Assembly (NCBI RefSeq): GCF_900182605.1
Contig: NZ_FXTB01000001.1
Coordinates: forward strand, 496,001-560,000
DNA: 64,000 nt
Direction of reading: 5' to 3'
Source: Saccharicrinis carchari
Lineage (GTDB): Bacteria; Bacteroidota; Bacteroidia; Bacteroidales; Marinilabiliaceae
The notes under the pieces are model-generated. The model ran no database searches. It saw nothing but the letters and a program-made list of their open reading frames with translations, and was not told the DNA's origin. Below are positions 8,536 to 16,015 of this stretch, in pieces. The position numbers and the translations under genes were made by a program. Each line of letters opens with the position of its first letter. The stretch's first letter is position 1.

Positions 8536-8627
8536 GTTCTTTGCTTTAAAAGTATACTGCAAAGATGGGGCAGGTTTAAGAACTGTGGAATATAAAAAAG
8601 GGGAGTAAACTTATGAAAATCCGACAT

Positions 8628-9503
8628 TCAGGTCTTAATCTCGCTTTTTTTGAAGTTTGAAGGAGGTAATTGCGTGTGCTTTTTAAAAAATGCGCTAAAA
8701 TTGGCCGGCTCATTAAAACCTAATTCATACGCAATTTCTTTATTGGATTTATCTGTAAAATAGAGTAGTCTTTTCGCTTCGGTTATTATTCTGGCTTGAA
8801 TATATTCTTTGGCCGTTTTTCCAATTTTGTCTTTAATAGTGCGGTTTAAATGGTCAGGTGTAATATAAAGTCCATGTGCATAAAAAGTGGTAGAGTGTTC
8901 TTTTTTATAGTTGTTTTCTACTGCGTTTTTAAAAGCCCTAATCAGATTATCACCAGAAGTATCAATATCTGATTCGATTGGGTTGATAGCACAAATGTTA
9001 TTACATTCTATTAGCAGGAGTTTTAAATAAGCGCCAATAGATAAACGCTTCATATCTGCATCACTATTGAAATATTTTAAAATATTTTTAGCAAAATCTT
9101 CTATTGCATTAAATTGTACTTGATTTGGCATTAGTGGCGGACTTTGTCCATAATTTTGAAAGAGGTTCAAACTTTCGATAAATGACAATGGAATAGAATT
9201 CTCTACTAAAAACTGATTTGAAAAAGTCATTACAAATCCTATAGATTTTTCTGTTTCTATCACTTGGTGTACCTGCCCGGGAGCAACAAAAAAAATTTGT
9301 TGGTTGGACAACTTGTAAGTGTTAAAGTCTATTTTATGCAGTCCCTTGGCTTTATTAATAATTAAAACCGTATAATAGTTGTGTCTGTGTGGTTCGTCAA
9401 CTTTGCCCTTTCGTTTGGTATAAATATCCTCCATCCTGGATATCGCAAAACTTACGTTTTCCTTATCGGGATTTACTTCTTGATATATCTTGACGCTGCT
9501 CAT
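8628..9503 (-). CDS. AraC family transcriptional regulator
   Basis: A 291-residue regulator: an N-terminal cupin-like sensing domain (about residues 1-160, with PHRHNYYTVLIINKAKG and VAPGQVHQV) is followed by a C-terminal double helix-turn-helix (about 190-290, with LYITPDHLNRTIKDKIG and ELGFNEPANFSAFFKKHT), the AraC/XylS pattern. I chose the ATG at 9503 (MSSVKIYQEV); a TTG start at 9515 would add four residues. The gene sits 92 bp upstream of the pirin operon on the same strand, so it is the best candidate for its activator. The inducer is unknown. Confidence 0.93.
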   Translation of the reverse strand: MSSVKIYQEVNPDKENVSFAISRMEDIYTKRKGKVDEPHRHNYYTVLIINKAKGLHKIDFNTYKLSNQQIFFVAPGQVHQVIETEKSIGFVMTFSNQFLVENSIPLSFIESLNLFQNYGQSPPLMPNQVQFNAIEDFAKNILKYFNSDADMKRLSIGAYLKLLLIECNNICAINPIESDIDTSGDNLIRAFKNAVENNYKKEHSTTFYAHGLYITPDHLNRTIKDKIGKTAKEYIQARIITEAKRLLYFTDKSNKEIAYELGFNEPANFSAFFKKHTQLPPSNFKKSEIKT

Positions 9504-9755
9504 TTTTTTACCCAAACGGTTTTATGTTGTTAAAATAGCACTTCCTAATTTTACAGTTACATCTGTTTATTGCTTTTATTTACCTGAAAATTAGACATGC
9601 TTACATCCGATCTGTAGGCTTAAAATGTGAAAAACCTTATACTACGGATAACAATAAGCACATCAGCAGAACAGGCAATTAACCTTCAAAACCATTAACT
9701 TATACTTTTCAAATAATCAGTTCTCTATGAACACTGCTCACAAAAATAATCAGTA

Positions 9756-10373
9756 TTATTTATTAGTAATTGGTTTTTCTTCATATTCTGGACAGTCCAG
9801 ACGGATTTCCTTGTTTAATAATTCCGTTTGGAGCAGATTACAATAATCCATCTGTTTATCTCTTTCATAAAACCTACAACCATAGCAAGTTCGTTGTACG
9901 CTCAAAATTCCACTGCGATTTAATTTGTAAATTAATTGACTTAAAGTTCTGAAAAAACTTTCTAATTCGGATTGTGAAAAGCTGGAAACTTGTTTTTTTA
10001 ATGGGTTTGAAAAATCATATGTTTGAGAAACTACATCATAGCCTAAATCGGATAATGCTATTGAATAACTCCGACTGTCTGACGATGAATAATCTTTTAT
10101 TATTAATCCTTTTTTATCCAATATTCTAATGGCATCACTTACCGTTGGTTTTGTAACATTAAACTCCTTGGCCAAATGACTAACGTTTCGCAATGCTTGT
10201 TTATGAAATGCGATAAAAATAAGAATCTGAATTTGAATAGGACTTAAACCAACCGTTTTAGCTTTTTCCCATAGCAATACTTTAAATACTACTGACATTC
10301 GTTCCAGACCGGCAACGATTTTACTTGTAATATCTTTTTCTTGTTTTATTGGGTTAAAAGTACTTTCCTTCAT
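9756..10373 (-). CDS. MarR family transcriptional regulator with C-terminal four-cysteine motif
   Basis: A 205-residue protein. Residues 43-104 form a winged helix of the MarR type (LSPIQIQILIFIAFHKQ, LAKEFNVTKPTVSDAIRIL, DKKGLIIKDYSSSDSRSY). The C-terminus goes beyond the usual MarR length and holds four cysteines spaced C-x2-C-x11-C-x15-C (TCYGCRFY, DYCNLL, LDCPEYE; residues 163, 166, 178 and 194). That spacing could bind an Fe-S cluster or Zn, or work as a thiol redox switch. I prefer ATG 10373; a TTG at 10406 would add eleven residues. A 25-bp palindrome lies about 60 bp upstream, a likely autoregulatory operator. The neighbouring redox genes suggest it controls them. Confidence 0.87.
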   Translation of the reverse strand: MKESTFNPIKQEKDITSKIVAGLERMSVVFKVLLWEKAKTVGLSPIQIQILIFIAFHKQALRNVSHLAKEFNVTKPTVSDAIRILDKKGLIIKDYSSSDSRSYSIALSDLGYDVVSQTYDFSNPLKKQVSSFSQSELESFFRTLSQLIYKLNRSGILSVQRTCYGCRFYERDKQMDYCNLLQTELLNKEIRLDCPEYEEKPITNK

Positions 10374-10435
10374 AAAAAAACCTATCGAAAATTGTTCCAC
10401 AGGCAAAGTTAGTAATCCCGATTAACTTAATCGCA

Positions 10436-10460
10436 ATTTTCCATTTCTATAATGGAAAAT
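10436..10460. promoter_or_regulatory. 25-bp palindrome, candidate MarR operator
   Basis: Perfect 10-bp arms ATTTTCCATT (10436-10445) and AATGGAAAAT (10451-10460) around a 5-bp spacer sit 63 bp upstream of the MarR start codon. MarR dimers bind palindromes of this size, usually overlapping their own promoter. The assignment to this regulator is inferred from position only. Confidence 0.55.
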
Positions 10461-10754
10461 CCCTTCGATGTTTTATATACTTAAGATAAATCGTCATAGG
10501 CAACACCCAAATATACTATTCACTCAACATTGGATGGTCCTCATTGCGTGTGTTTACTCCCCTGAATACCGTTAGGCCATCATAGTTGAAATTCGTTTTG
10601 TATTACCCGGAAAAAGGAAACTATTGCTTTAATTGTAGTGAGCGTATAAAAAGGGTGGCTTACCCGCTAAGCCTGGAATGATCATCTTTAAAGGGGGGAT
10701 TGTTGAAAGGGGATTTTTATTCAGTTTTAATTTTATTGCGGGTAGTATTAACAA

Positions 10755-10788
10755 GTTAGGATTCTAACTTAAAATTAAGAATCCTAAC
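10755..10788. promoter_or_regulatory. GTTAGGATTCT inverted repeat downstream of the thioredoxin-like gene
   Basis: Eleven-base arms GTTAGGATTCT (10755-10765) and AGAATCCTAAC (10778-10788) enclose a 12-bp spacer. The left part is also a small palindrome, GTTAG-N4-CTAAC. The element lies 16 bp past the thioredoxin-like stop codon and could act as a transcription terminator. A third, single copy (GGAATCCTAAC) lies just upstream of that gene at 11085-11095, which suggests instead a protein-binding motif. Confidence 0.45.
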
Positions 10789-10803
10789 TAGATGGGTTAA
10801 AAT

Positions 10804-11037
10804 TTATCCCTTTACATCTGCCAAAGAGGCACCAAAATTTATATGTAAAGTGTTACCATTTGGCGTTACCAAGGCTGGTACAGAATTAACACCTGCTTTT
10901 TCCGCTTCCGGTATTCTTGCCCGGTTTTCGCCAATATTAACAACTTCAACATTTTCCCGTCCAATTAAATTAATGATGTCATGTTCTGCGCTTACACATA
11001 CCGGACAGCCTGCATGATAGAAAATTGATTTATTCAT
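10804..11037 (-). CDS. thioredoxin/glutaredoxin-fold small protein (CPVC)
   Basis: A 77-residue protein starting MNKSIFYHAGCPVCVS. The CPVC dithiol directly after the first beta strand, the cis-proline segment VNSVPALVTPNG and the beta hairpin after it match a minimal glutaredoxin/thioredoxin fold. It most likely carries out thiol-disulfide exchange in the cytoplasm. An in-frame ATG at 11070 would add eleven residues with no place in the fold, so 11037 is preferred. The gene lies on the same strand as the MarR and electrophile-stress genes and is flanked by GTTAGGATTC motifs on both sides. Its partner is not known. Confidence 0.82.
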   Translation of the reverse strand: MNKSIFYHAGCPVCVSAEHDIINLIGRENVEVVNIGENRARIPEAEKAGVNSVPALVTPNGNTLHINFGASLADVKG

Positions 11038-11084
11038 TTTATTCGATTTTAGATTATTGCAAAATTGCATTACAAATGCAGTAA

Positions 11085-11148
11085 GGAATCCTAACTATTC
11101 AAATTTTATTTAGAATTAAATGTAATATCAAGCTTGCTTTCTTGATAT
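11085..11148. promoter_or_regulatory. candidate operator region upstream of the thioredoxin-like gene
   Basis: The segment holds GGAATCCTAAC (11085-11095), the third copy of the motif seen at 10755-10788, and a palindrome ATATCAAG-N8-CTTGATAT (11125-11132 and 11141-11148). Both lie 50-110 bp upstream of the gene, where a promoter is expected. No factor can be named. Confidence 0.4.
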
Positions 11149-11369
11149 AAAAGTAGCCTTTACGCTTTGCTAATCCGCTACTTTGCAGAAATAAGCTTGT
11201 TGAAATTTTTAAGTTGAATTTTATAGAGGGTTCAAAAAATTTTGTTCCTTAGATTATCATTGGGCATAGCAATAGGATGGTATTTGTGTTCCTTTTTTAG
11301 CGTTGTAATGTTTCGTCTGAAAACAAAAAAGCGTTGCGTAGCGTAAGTTGATCAGTTTAGCTACAGCCA

Positions 11370-12686
11370 CTATTTTATATCACTAGATATTAAATTACTT
11401 ATATTTTGCGGCATGTGATTTTTTTGTAAATCAAATTTAAATTTACTTCCCGCATTCAAAGTACTTTCCACTGTAAGCTCACCTCCCAGTTTCTCTACAA
11501 GTTTTTTACAAATAATTAAGCCCAGACCGGTGCTCGATTCGCCGTTTGTTCCAAGTCTGTTTGTATTACTTCCTATATTAAAAAGATGTTGAACCATTTT
11601 TTCATTCATTCCGATACCTGAATCTTGTATAACCATTACTACTTTGCCATCGTGGTCGTCTTCAATCGAAATTAATATTTCGCCACCATTAGGGGTGAAT
11701 TTTATAGCGTTATGTATTAAATTTCGTTGTATTGTTTTAAGTATATGCACATCCGTACAGATATCAATAGCGGCCGGTACCAGATTACTTATTTTAATTT
11801 CTTTATTACTGTATTCCTCCTTAAAGTAGTTAACACTGTTAGCGGTAATGTTTTTCAAGTTAAGCCTCTGTGGATTCATATCAATCTTGCCATGTTGTAT
11901 TCTTCCCCACTCCAGCAACGATTCTAAAAGTTCAAATGCTTTTACCGATGATTTATGTATTAATAAGGCAAATTCCTGCATTTCTTTTAAGGTGAGTTTG
12001 TTGGTTTTGTCACACATAATATCTGTAACCCCTAAAATACCGGTAAAAGGCATTCTCAAATCATGAGCAATGATATTAAAGAACAGATCTTTGGAACAAT
12101 TTAGTCGCTGTAGTTCTAACTTTTGATTAATAATTTCCTTGTTTTCCTTCTCCAGGGTATTTTTAATGTAACGAGTAATCAAATAAACAATAATAATTGC
12201 CGCTATATAAGCTAATATTAAGTTCGATTCTTTTAGGACAATATTGGGATTAGGTAAACTTAACGCATCATCATATTGATTATCCAGAAAAATTAATACG
12301 GCAAAGTTTAAAATAGTAATTGTAAGAAACAGCAGATGGTATTTGGGTTTAGAAACAGCAATAAATATAGCTATAGAAGCGATATAAAGTATCGGGATTG
12401 AACCCATCAAGCCTTCGTTCAGTATCCACAGAACAGATAGGAAGCCAAGGGTAGTAAAAAATAAGATAACCGCGTTGTATATTTTCTTAAAACGTGATAA
12501 GCAATAAAGTACACAATAGGCGGCAACTGCAACTAAAACCGCAGCATCCGGAATCAATGAAAATCCAGGTTTGGAATACCAGATAATAGCAGCTATACCT
12601 GCTACCGCACCAAATAAACTAACAGAATCGTATATTTTATTTTCCAAATTATACGATTCTTTATTTCCAACGAGAAAACCAAGCAT
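11370..12686 (-). CDS. membrane sensor histidine kinase
   Basis: An N-terminal membrane domain of about six helices (roughly residues 20-190) with no large periplasmic loop is followed by a short coiled linker, a HisKA dimerisation domain with the phospho-acceptor motif FNIIAHDLRMPF, and a HATPase_c domain (IQRNLIHNAIKFT N-box, IQDSGIGMN G1 box, GLGLIICKKLVEKLGG G2 box). It is therefore an active class I sensor kinase. The start is uncertain: ATG 12686 (MLGFLVGNKESYN) avoids overlap with the small gene upstream, while ATG 12767 would overlap it by 59 bp and add 27 residues. The paired regulator may be one of the receivers at 14.5-15.9 kb (inference). Confidence 0.9.
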   Translation of the reverse strand: MLGFLVGNKESYNLENKIYDSVSLFGAVAGIAAIIWYSKPGFSLIPDAAVLVAVAAYCVLYCLSRFKKIYNAVILFFTTLGFLSVLWILNEGLMGSIPILYIASIAIFIAVSKPKYHLLFLTITILNFAVLIFLDNQYDDALSLPNPNIVLKESNLILAYIAAIIIVYLITRYIKNTLEKENKEIINQKLELQRLNCSKDLFFNIIAHDLRMPFTGILGVTDIMCDKTNKLTLKEMQEFALLIHKSSVKAFELLESLLEWGRIQHGKIDMNPQRLNLKNITANSVNYFKEEYSNKEIKISNLVPAAIDICTDVHILKTIQRNLIHNAIKFTPNGGEILISIEDDHDGKVVMVIQDSGIGMNEKMVQHLFNIGSNTNRLGTNGESSTGLGLIICKKLVEKLGGELTVESTLNAGSKFKFDLQKNHMPQNISNLISSDIK

Positions 12687-12708
12687 AAATTTAACGTATA
12701 TCTTATTA

Positions 12709-12927
12709 TCAGAGCCAGGTATCCTGCTCTTTTGTATTCGTTCCAAAAACTTCAACGATAATAGCATGATGGCGATAAGCAAAATCCTCGAACACCCACT
12801 TCTTTAGCAGTTTATATTCAGGTGCTGATAGCCAGTTTGATGATTTAATCAATTCTTTTTTAAACAGTTCGGGATAATCAATTACACCTTCCAAAACTAT
12901 TTTCTGGTGTTCCAGCATAGCATCCAT
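12709..12927 (-). CDS. hypothetical small protein upstream of the histidine kinase
   Basis: A 72-residue acidic/basic soluble ORF with an ATG at 12927 (MDAMLEHQKIVLEGVID). Its predicted structure is helical with two aromatic clusters (FKKELIKSSNWLSAPEYKLL and KKWVFEDFAYRHHA). It has no signal peptide or metal motif. It ends just before the preferred kinase start, so the two are probably one transcript. No family was recognised. I keep it because its composition is normal for coding DNA and the alternative frames are poor. Confidence 0.55.
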   Translation of the reverse strand: MDAMLEHQKIVLEGVIDYPELFKKELIKSSNWLSAPEYKLLKKWVFEDFAYRHHAIIVEVFGTNTKEQDTWL

Positions 12928-13265
12928 ATTACGTATCCGGTTTTCAGTTTAAACAATAAATAACAGCCCACATAATTCAAATAATTGGTAGCGCACACTA
13001 TCATGGGAGCATTATCCAAAGAGGCCGACCCTTGATTCAGGAAAAAGCGTTTACCCAATCAATTATTGGGGCTCTAACAGCAACTAATTTTGACATCCGG
13101 AAATTAAATCAGCAGGCAGGCTGTTGGTTTTTAAATTGGAATAACTTTCTACAATATTTTTATTTTCCGTCAGGTTGGTGCTTGATAGTTAAGTTGAATT
13201 TAAATTCTTTACTATCATTAGAACATAAACTACAGATCACCTATGTATAGCGGGAATTCTATTGA
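12928..13265. other. intergenic region
   Basis: The 338 bp between two minus-strand genes contain a 72-codon plus-strand frame (13032-13250) of low-complexity, hydrophobic composition that I do not believe is a gene. A small palindrome CCCAAT-N5-ATTGGG lies at 13054-13070. It probably contains the promoter of the 12927 gene. Confidence 0.5.
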
Positions 13266-13712
13266 TTACCCAAAATAGGATTCCTTAAAACAAGTCTCCG
13301 GGTTATAGGGTCGGACTTCTCCCAAAGAAAGGTTTTCCGTCCTGGGAATATAAACCGTTAATTCACTACTATCCACGATGGTTTCTATTTTATTGATATC
13401 CATATCATTTAAAATCTTAATTTTTTTTGTCAGGATAGTTTTTGATACTGTTTCATCAATGGGGGTATACCAAGGGGGTAGATCTTTGCTTTTATCGCTG
13501 ATTTTCAGGATAATTTCTTTGTTGCCAAATTCAATATCTACACTTGTTTTTATTAAATGTGATACATTATACTTAAATGTATAAGCTTTAGGCAACAGTG
13601 AAACGGTTTCTTCCAAAGTAATTTGATCTGATATTGCTACACTGCGCAAATGCCTTTCATTCCCTAAGGTTTCGGAAACTAAACTAAAATTTTCCATGAT
13701 TTTTCCTTTCAT
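13266..13712 (-). CDS. hypothetical protein, possible Hsp20/alpha-crystallin-like fold
   Basis: A 148-residue soluble protein starting MKGKIMENFSLVSETLG, with a second ATG at 13697. The middle reads VDIEFGNKEIILKISDKSK and, after a loop, TKKIKILNDMDINKIETIVD followed by SSELTVYIPRTE. The order 'hydrophobic strand, loop, strand, D-x-KI, L-x-V-x-IP-x-TE' resembles the end of an alpha-crystallin (Hsp20) domain, where a similar pattern precedes the C-terminal tail. The match is only to short motifs, so the family is not assured. It lies between the 12927 gene and another unknown gene, with no obvious chaperone partner. Confidence 0.6.
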   Translation of the reverse strand: MKGKIMENFSLVSETLGNERHLRSVAISDQITLEETVSLLPKAYTFKYNVSHLIKTSVDIEFGNKEIILKISDKSKDLPPWYTPIDETVSKTILTKKIKILNDMDINKIETIVDSSELTVYIPRTENLSLGEVRPYNPETCFKESYFG

Positions 13713-13756
13713 TAGCTATCTTTAATTAAATTTATACTTAATAGATACTATTTATT

Positions 13757-14296
13757 CTAATCCGCGTATGATGCTTTAACATGTGAATCTTTAATTCTAT
13801 TATTTACTGCCAATTTATAGGCACATGATTTTATTATCGAAAGAGTGTCTCTGAGATGCGACCTGTTGTACACACCCAGTTTTTCATTATTTGTTTTTAA
13901 TAAGTGCTTGTATTTTGCTTCAATAAACCCGACATGCCGAAAACCTCCTCCCGATTCTTTTGATCTGGCCATCAGTTCTTCAAGGGTAATATGAATACCT
14001 ATAATTACGCCAAGATCAACAATAGGGTCAGTTGCTTTCTTAAGCAATTCTTGCGTTACTATTGTTTTTTCTTGTTTGTTGTTAATATAACACTGCACCC
14101 AATTTTCCAGAATGGTGGTATAACCAGTATTGCCCAGCTGTATTTCTGTCCAAATGTACAGGTCGGGCTTAAAAAATAATTTGCCCACTTTGTTTAATGC
14201 AATTATGGACGACAGAAGAAAGCATTCGGAATCCTCAAGATTATGTATAACTTCATTGAGGAGGTCATTTATCGTTTCTGTTTTGTAGGTGTCCAT
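13757..14296 (-). CDS. hypothetical protein
   Basis: A 179-residue soluble, largely helical protein with ATG at 14296. It starts MDTYKTETINDLLNEVI and contains YIWTEIQLGNTGY, which loosely resembles the 'W..EL.GY' core of AbiTii-like domains; the rest (VIIGIHITLEELMARSKES, GGGFRHVGFIEAKYKHLL) was not recognised. I therefore do not assign it to a defence system. It is 44 bp upstream of the possible Hsp20-like gene, so the two may be cotranscribed. It lies within a stretch of signalling genes whose stimulus is unknown. Confidence 0.65.
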   Translation of the reverse strand: MDTYKTETINDLLNEVIHNLEDSECFLLSSIIALNKVGKLFFKPDLYIWTEIQLGNTGYTTILENWVQCYINNKQEKTIVTQELLKKATDPIVDLGVIIGIHITLEELMARSKESGGGFRHVGFIEAKYKHLLKTNNEKLGVYNRSHLRDTLSIIKSCAYKLAVNNRIKDSHVKASYAD

Positions 14297-14524
14297 TTAA
14301 GTCGTTTTTATTTATGTTGTTACGAAAATTGATGAATGTTTTGTGCGAAACATAAATTTACTACAATTCGGGGTGGATGCTTGTAGTATAACAGCAATAG
14401 GTTTGTAGATAAAATATCGATTAGAGTGTAGCATAACAGACTACAATAGAATTTTATTAGTATTTGATAATATCCATTTTACAGGGTTCGGTATCAAAAA
14501 ACATGAGCAGGCTATGGTGTTGAG

Positions 14525-14965
14525 CTAATTTTGTAAATTAAAGGCTTGTGCCGCGCCTCCAGGCGCTATTTCCTGTTTTCGTTTCAAAAGGAGTTTACTT
14601 ATGCGATTGCCCAGATAATTTAAGTGAACCGGGTTTACAAGATAGGCTGCGGCTCCAAGCAAATAGGCTTCTTCCCAATACAGTGGCGTACAGATTTCAG
14701 AAATGATAATAACAGGGATAGACTGGAGGTTCTGATTTAATTTAATCTCTTTCAGTACAGATAGGCCTGTGGTGTTTTTTAATTTAAGATCCAACAGTAT
14801 GATATCGGGTTGTTCCCTGTAAATACGCTCAATGGCCTGTTCTCCACGGCATGTAGCCATACGGTAATTTTTGTTTATTAACGACTGTTGCAGTTTCATT
14901 AAAGCCCCGGTATTGTCTTCAATAATTAGAATTTTAATCTGTAATTCTTCCGTGAAATTTTCCAT
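14525..14965 (-). CDS. receiver-only response regulator with atypical switch residue
   Basis: A stand-alone CheY-like receiver of 146 residues starting MENFTEELQIKILIIEDN. The acidic pair (IIEDN), the phospho-acceptor Asp (IILLDLKLKNTTG) and the switch Ser (VIIISE) are present. The conserved Lys, normally in a 'K-P' turn, is replaced by Asn (AAAYLVNPVHL), so signalling may not follow the usual phospho-switch. There is no output domain. A more upstream ATG at 15025 would add 20 residues before the first strand. It may modulate one of the two neighbouring kinases (inference). Confidence 0.88.
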   Translation of the reverse strand: MENFTEELQIKILIIEDNTGALMKLQQSLINKNYRMATCRGEQAIERIYREQPDIILLDLKLKNTTGLSVLKEIKLNQNLQSIPVIIISEICTPLYWEEAYLLGAAAYLVNPVHLNYLGNRISKLLLKRKQEIAPGGAAQAFNLQN

Positions 14966-15286
14966 CGGTGTAAAAATGTTAGTCTTGTTATATGCTGGTA
15001 TTAATCCGTTTCCGGGTTTAACCATGATTAGCCACCGGATGACACGTTAAACGGTCATTTAACAAGTAAAGCAATTCTTCAATTATTTTGAGGTGGCCGT
15101 ATTTATCACTGCTGCTTATACCGCTCAAAACAAGTTTTTGATGATTTAACATAAGGTAGTTGTAAAAAGTGTTGCATCTATTATTTCAAACGCAAGGCAA
15201 GTATATTTATAATCAGGAGAATAGGGTGTAGTGAAAGTAGCCCGGCTTTTGTAGTTAAAACAACGATAAGAATGTAGTTGAAATGA

Positions 15287-15913
15287 CTATAGGTTGTTTT
15301 TTATAACATAGTGGATAAGCTGAGAAGTGGATTCAAAATTCATTTTCTCGAATATACGAGATTTGTAGGTGTTGACCGTACTGATGCCTAATGCTAGGTT
15401 TGTTGCTATCTCTTTGGATGATTTACCCGAACCTATCAGGCATAAAACCTGGAATTCACGGTCGGATAGTTTTTCATGGAGCTTTTCTGAGAAACCGGAT
15501 TCTAAGTCCCTTGCAAGTTTTTCTCCTAATTGTTCACTGATATATCGCCCACTATTTACCGACTTTCTTATGGCCTTTATTAATTCTTCGGGTGCCCGAT
15601 CCTTGGTAATATAACCGGCAGCACCAGCCTTAATGGTTCTTACAGCAAAATCTTTTTCGGGGTTTACACTTAGCATCAGCACATGGATGTTGGGTTTTAT
15701 TGCTTTTACATCTTTTAGCACATCCAGTCCGTTTCGGTCGGGTAAGTTAATATCCAATATAATCAGGTCGCACTCCTTATTACGGATAAAATCACACACC
15801 TCGGCTCCTTTTACTAATTCGCCGATAACCAAAATGTCCGTCTCGGTTTTAAGTGTCTTTTTTAGTCCTTCCCGGATAAGGAAGTGATCGTCCACTATAA
15901 GTAACTTTATCAC
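15287..15913 (-). CDS. NarL/FixJ family response regulator
   Basis: A 208-residue two-domain regulator. The receiver (residues 1-120) has all key residues: DD at 8-9, phospho-acceptor D54 (LIILDINLPDRNG), S82 and K104 (GYITKDRAP). The C-terminal LuxR-type helix-turn-helix (about 145-208) contains LSDREFQVLCLIGSGKSSKEI and TVNTYKSRIFEKM. The start is GTG at 15913, since the receiver needs MIKLLIVDDH at its very N-terminus. It sits 102 bp downstream of the six-PAS kinase, whose HisKA_3 type normally pairs with this class, so they form a likely two-component system. Confidence 0.95.
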   Translation of the reverse strand: MIKLLIVDDHFLIREGLKKTLKTETDILVIGELVKGAEVCDFIRNKECDLIILDINLPDRNGLDVLKDVKAIKPNIHVLMLSVNPEKDFAVRTIKAGAAGYITKDRAPEELIKAIRKSVNSGRYISEQLGEKLARDLESGFSEKLHEKLSDREFQVLCLIGSGKSSKEIATNLALGISTVNTYKSRIFEKMNFESTSQLIHYVIKNNL

Positions 15914-16015
15914 GAATAGGTCGGTTTATTGTTCAGCTTAACATTGATCTGTTATACCAACATCCATAATAAATATACAGAAATATTTTGTAGTATACTA
16001 ATTTTATTCTGGTTA

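Larger units (their letters stand above)
10374..10803. other. intergenic region with palindromes
   Basis: This 430-bp gap between the MarR gene and the thioredoxin-like gene contains no convincing coding frame. It holds the ATTTTCCATT palindrome (10436-10460) and the GTTAGGATTC inverted repeat (10755-10788), both listed separately. The middle part (about 10470-10750) shows nothing I can name. Confidence 0.6.

Noticed and set aside
13032-13250. 72-codon plus-strand ORF in the gap upstream of the histidine kinase group
   Set aside because: Low-complexity, aromatic-rich composition, no homology I recognise and opposite to surrounding genes.
13757-14296. AbiTii-like abortive-infection gene
   Set aside because: Only one short motif (WTEIQLGNTGY) resembles the family; no defence partner nearby, so I left it as hypothetical.
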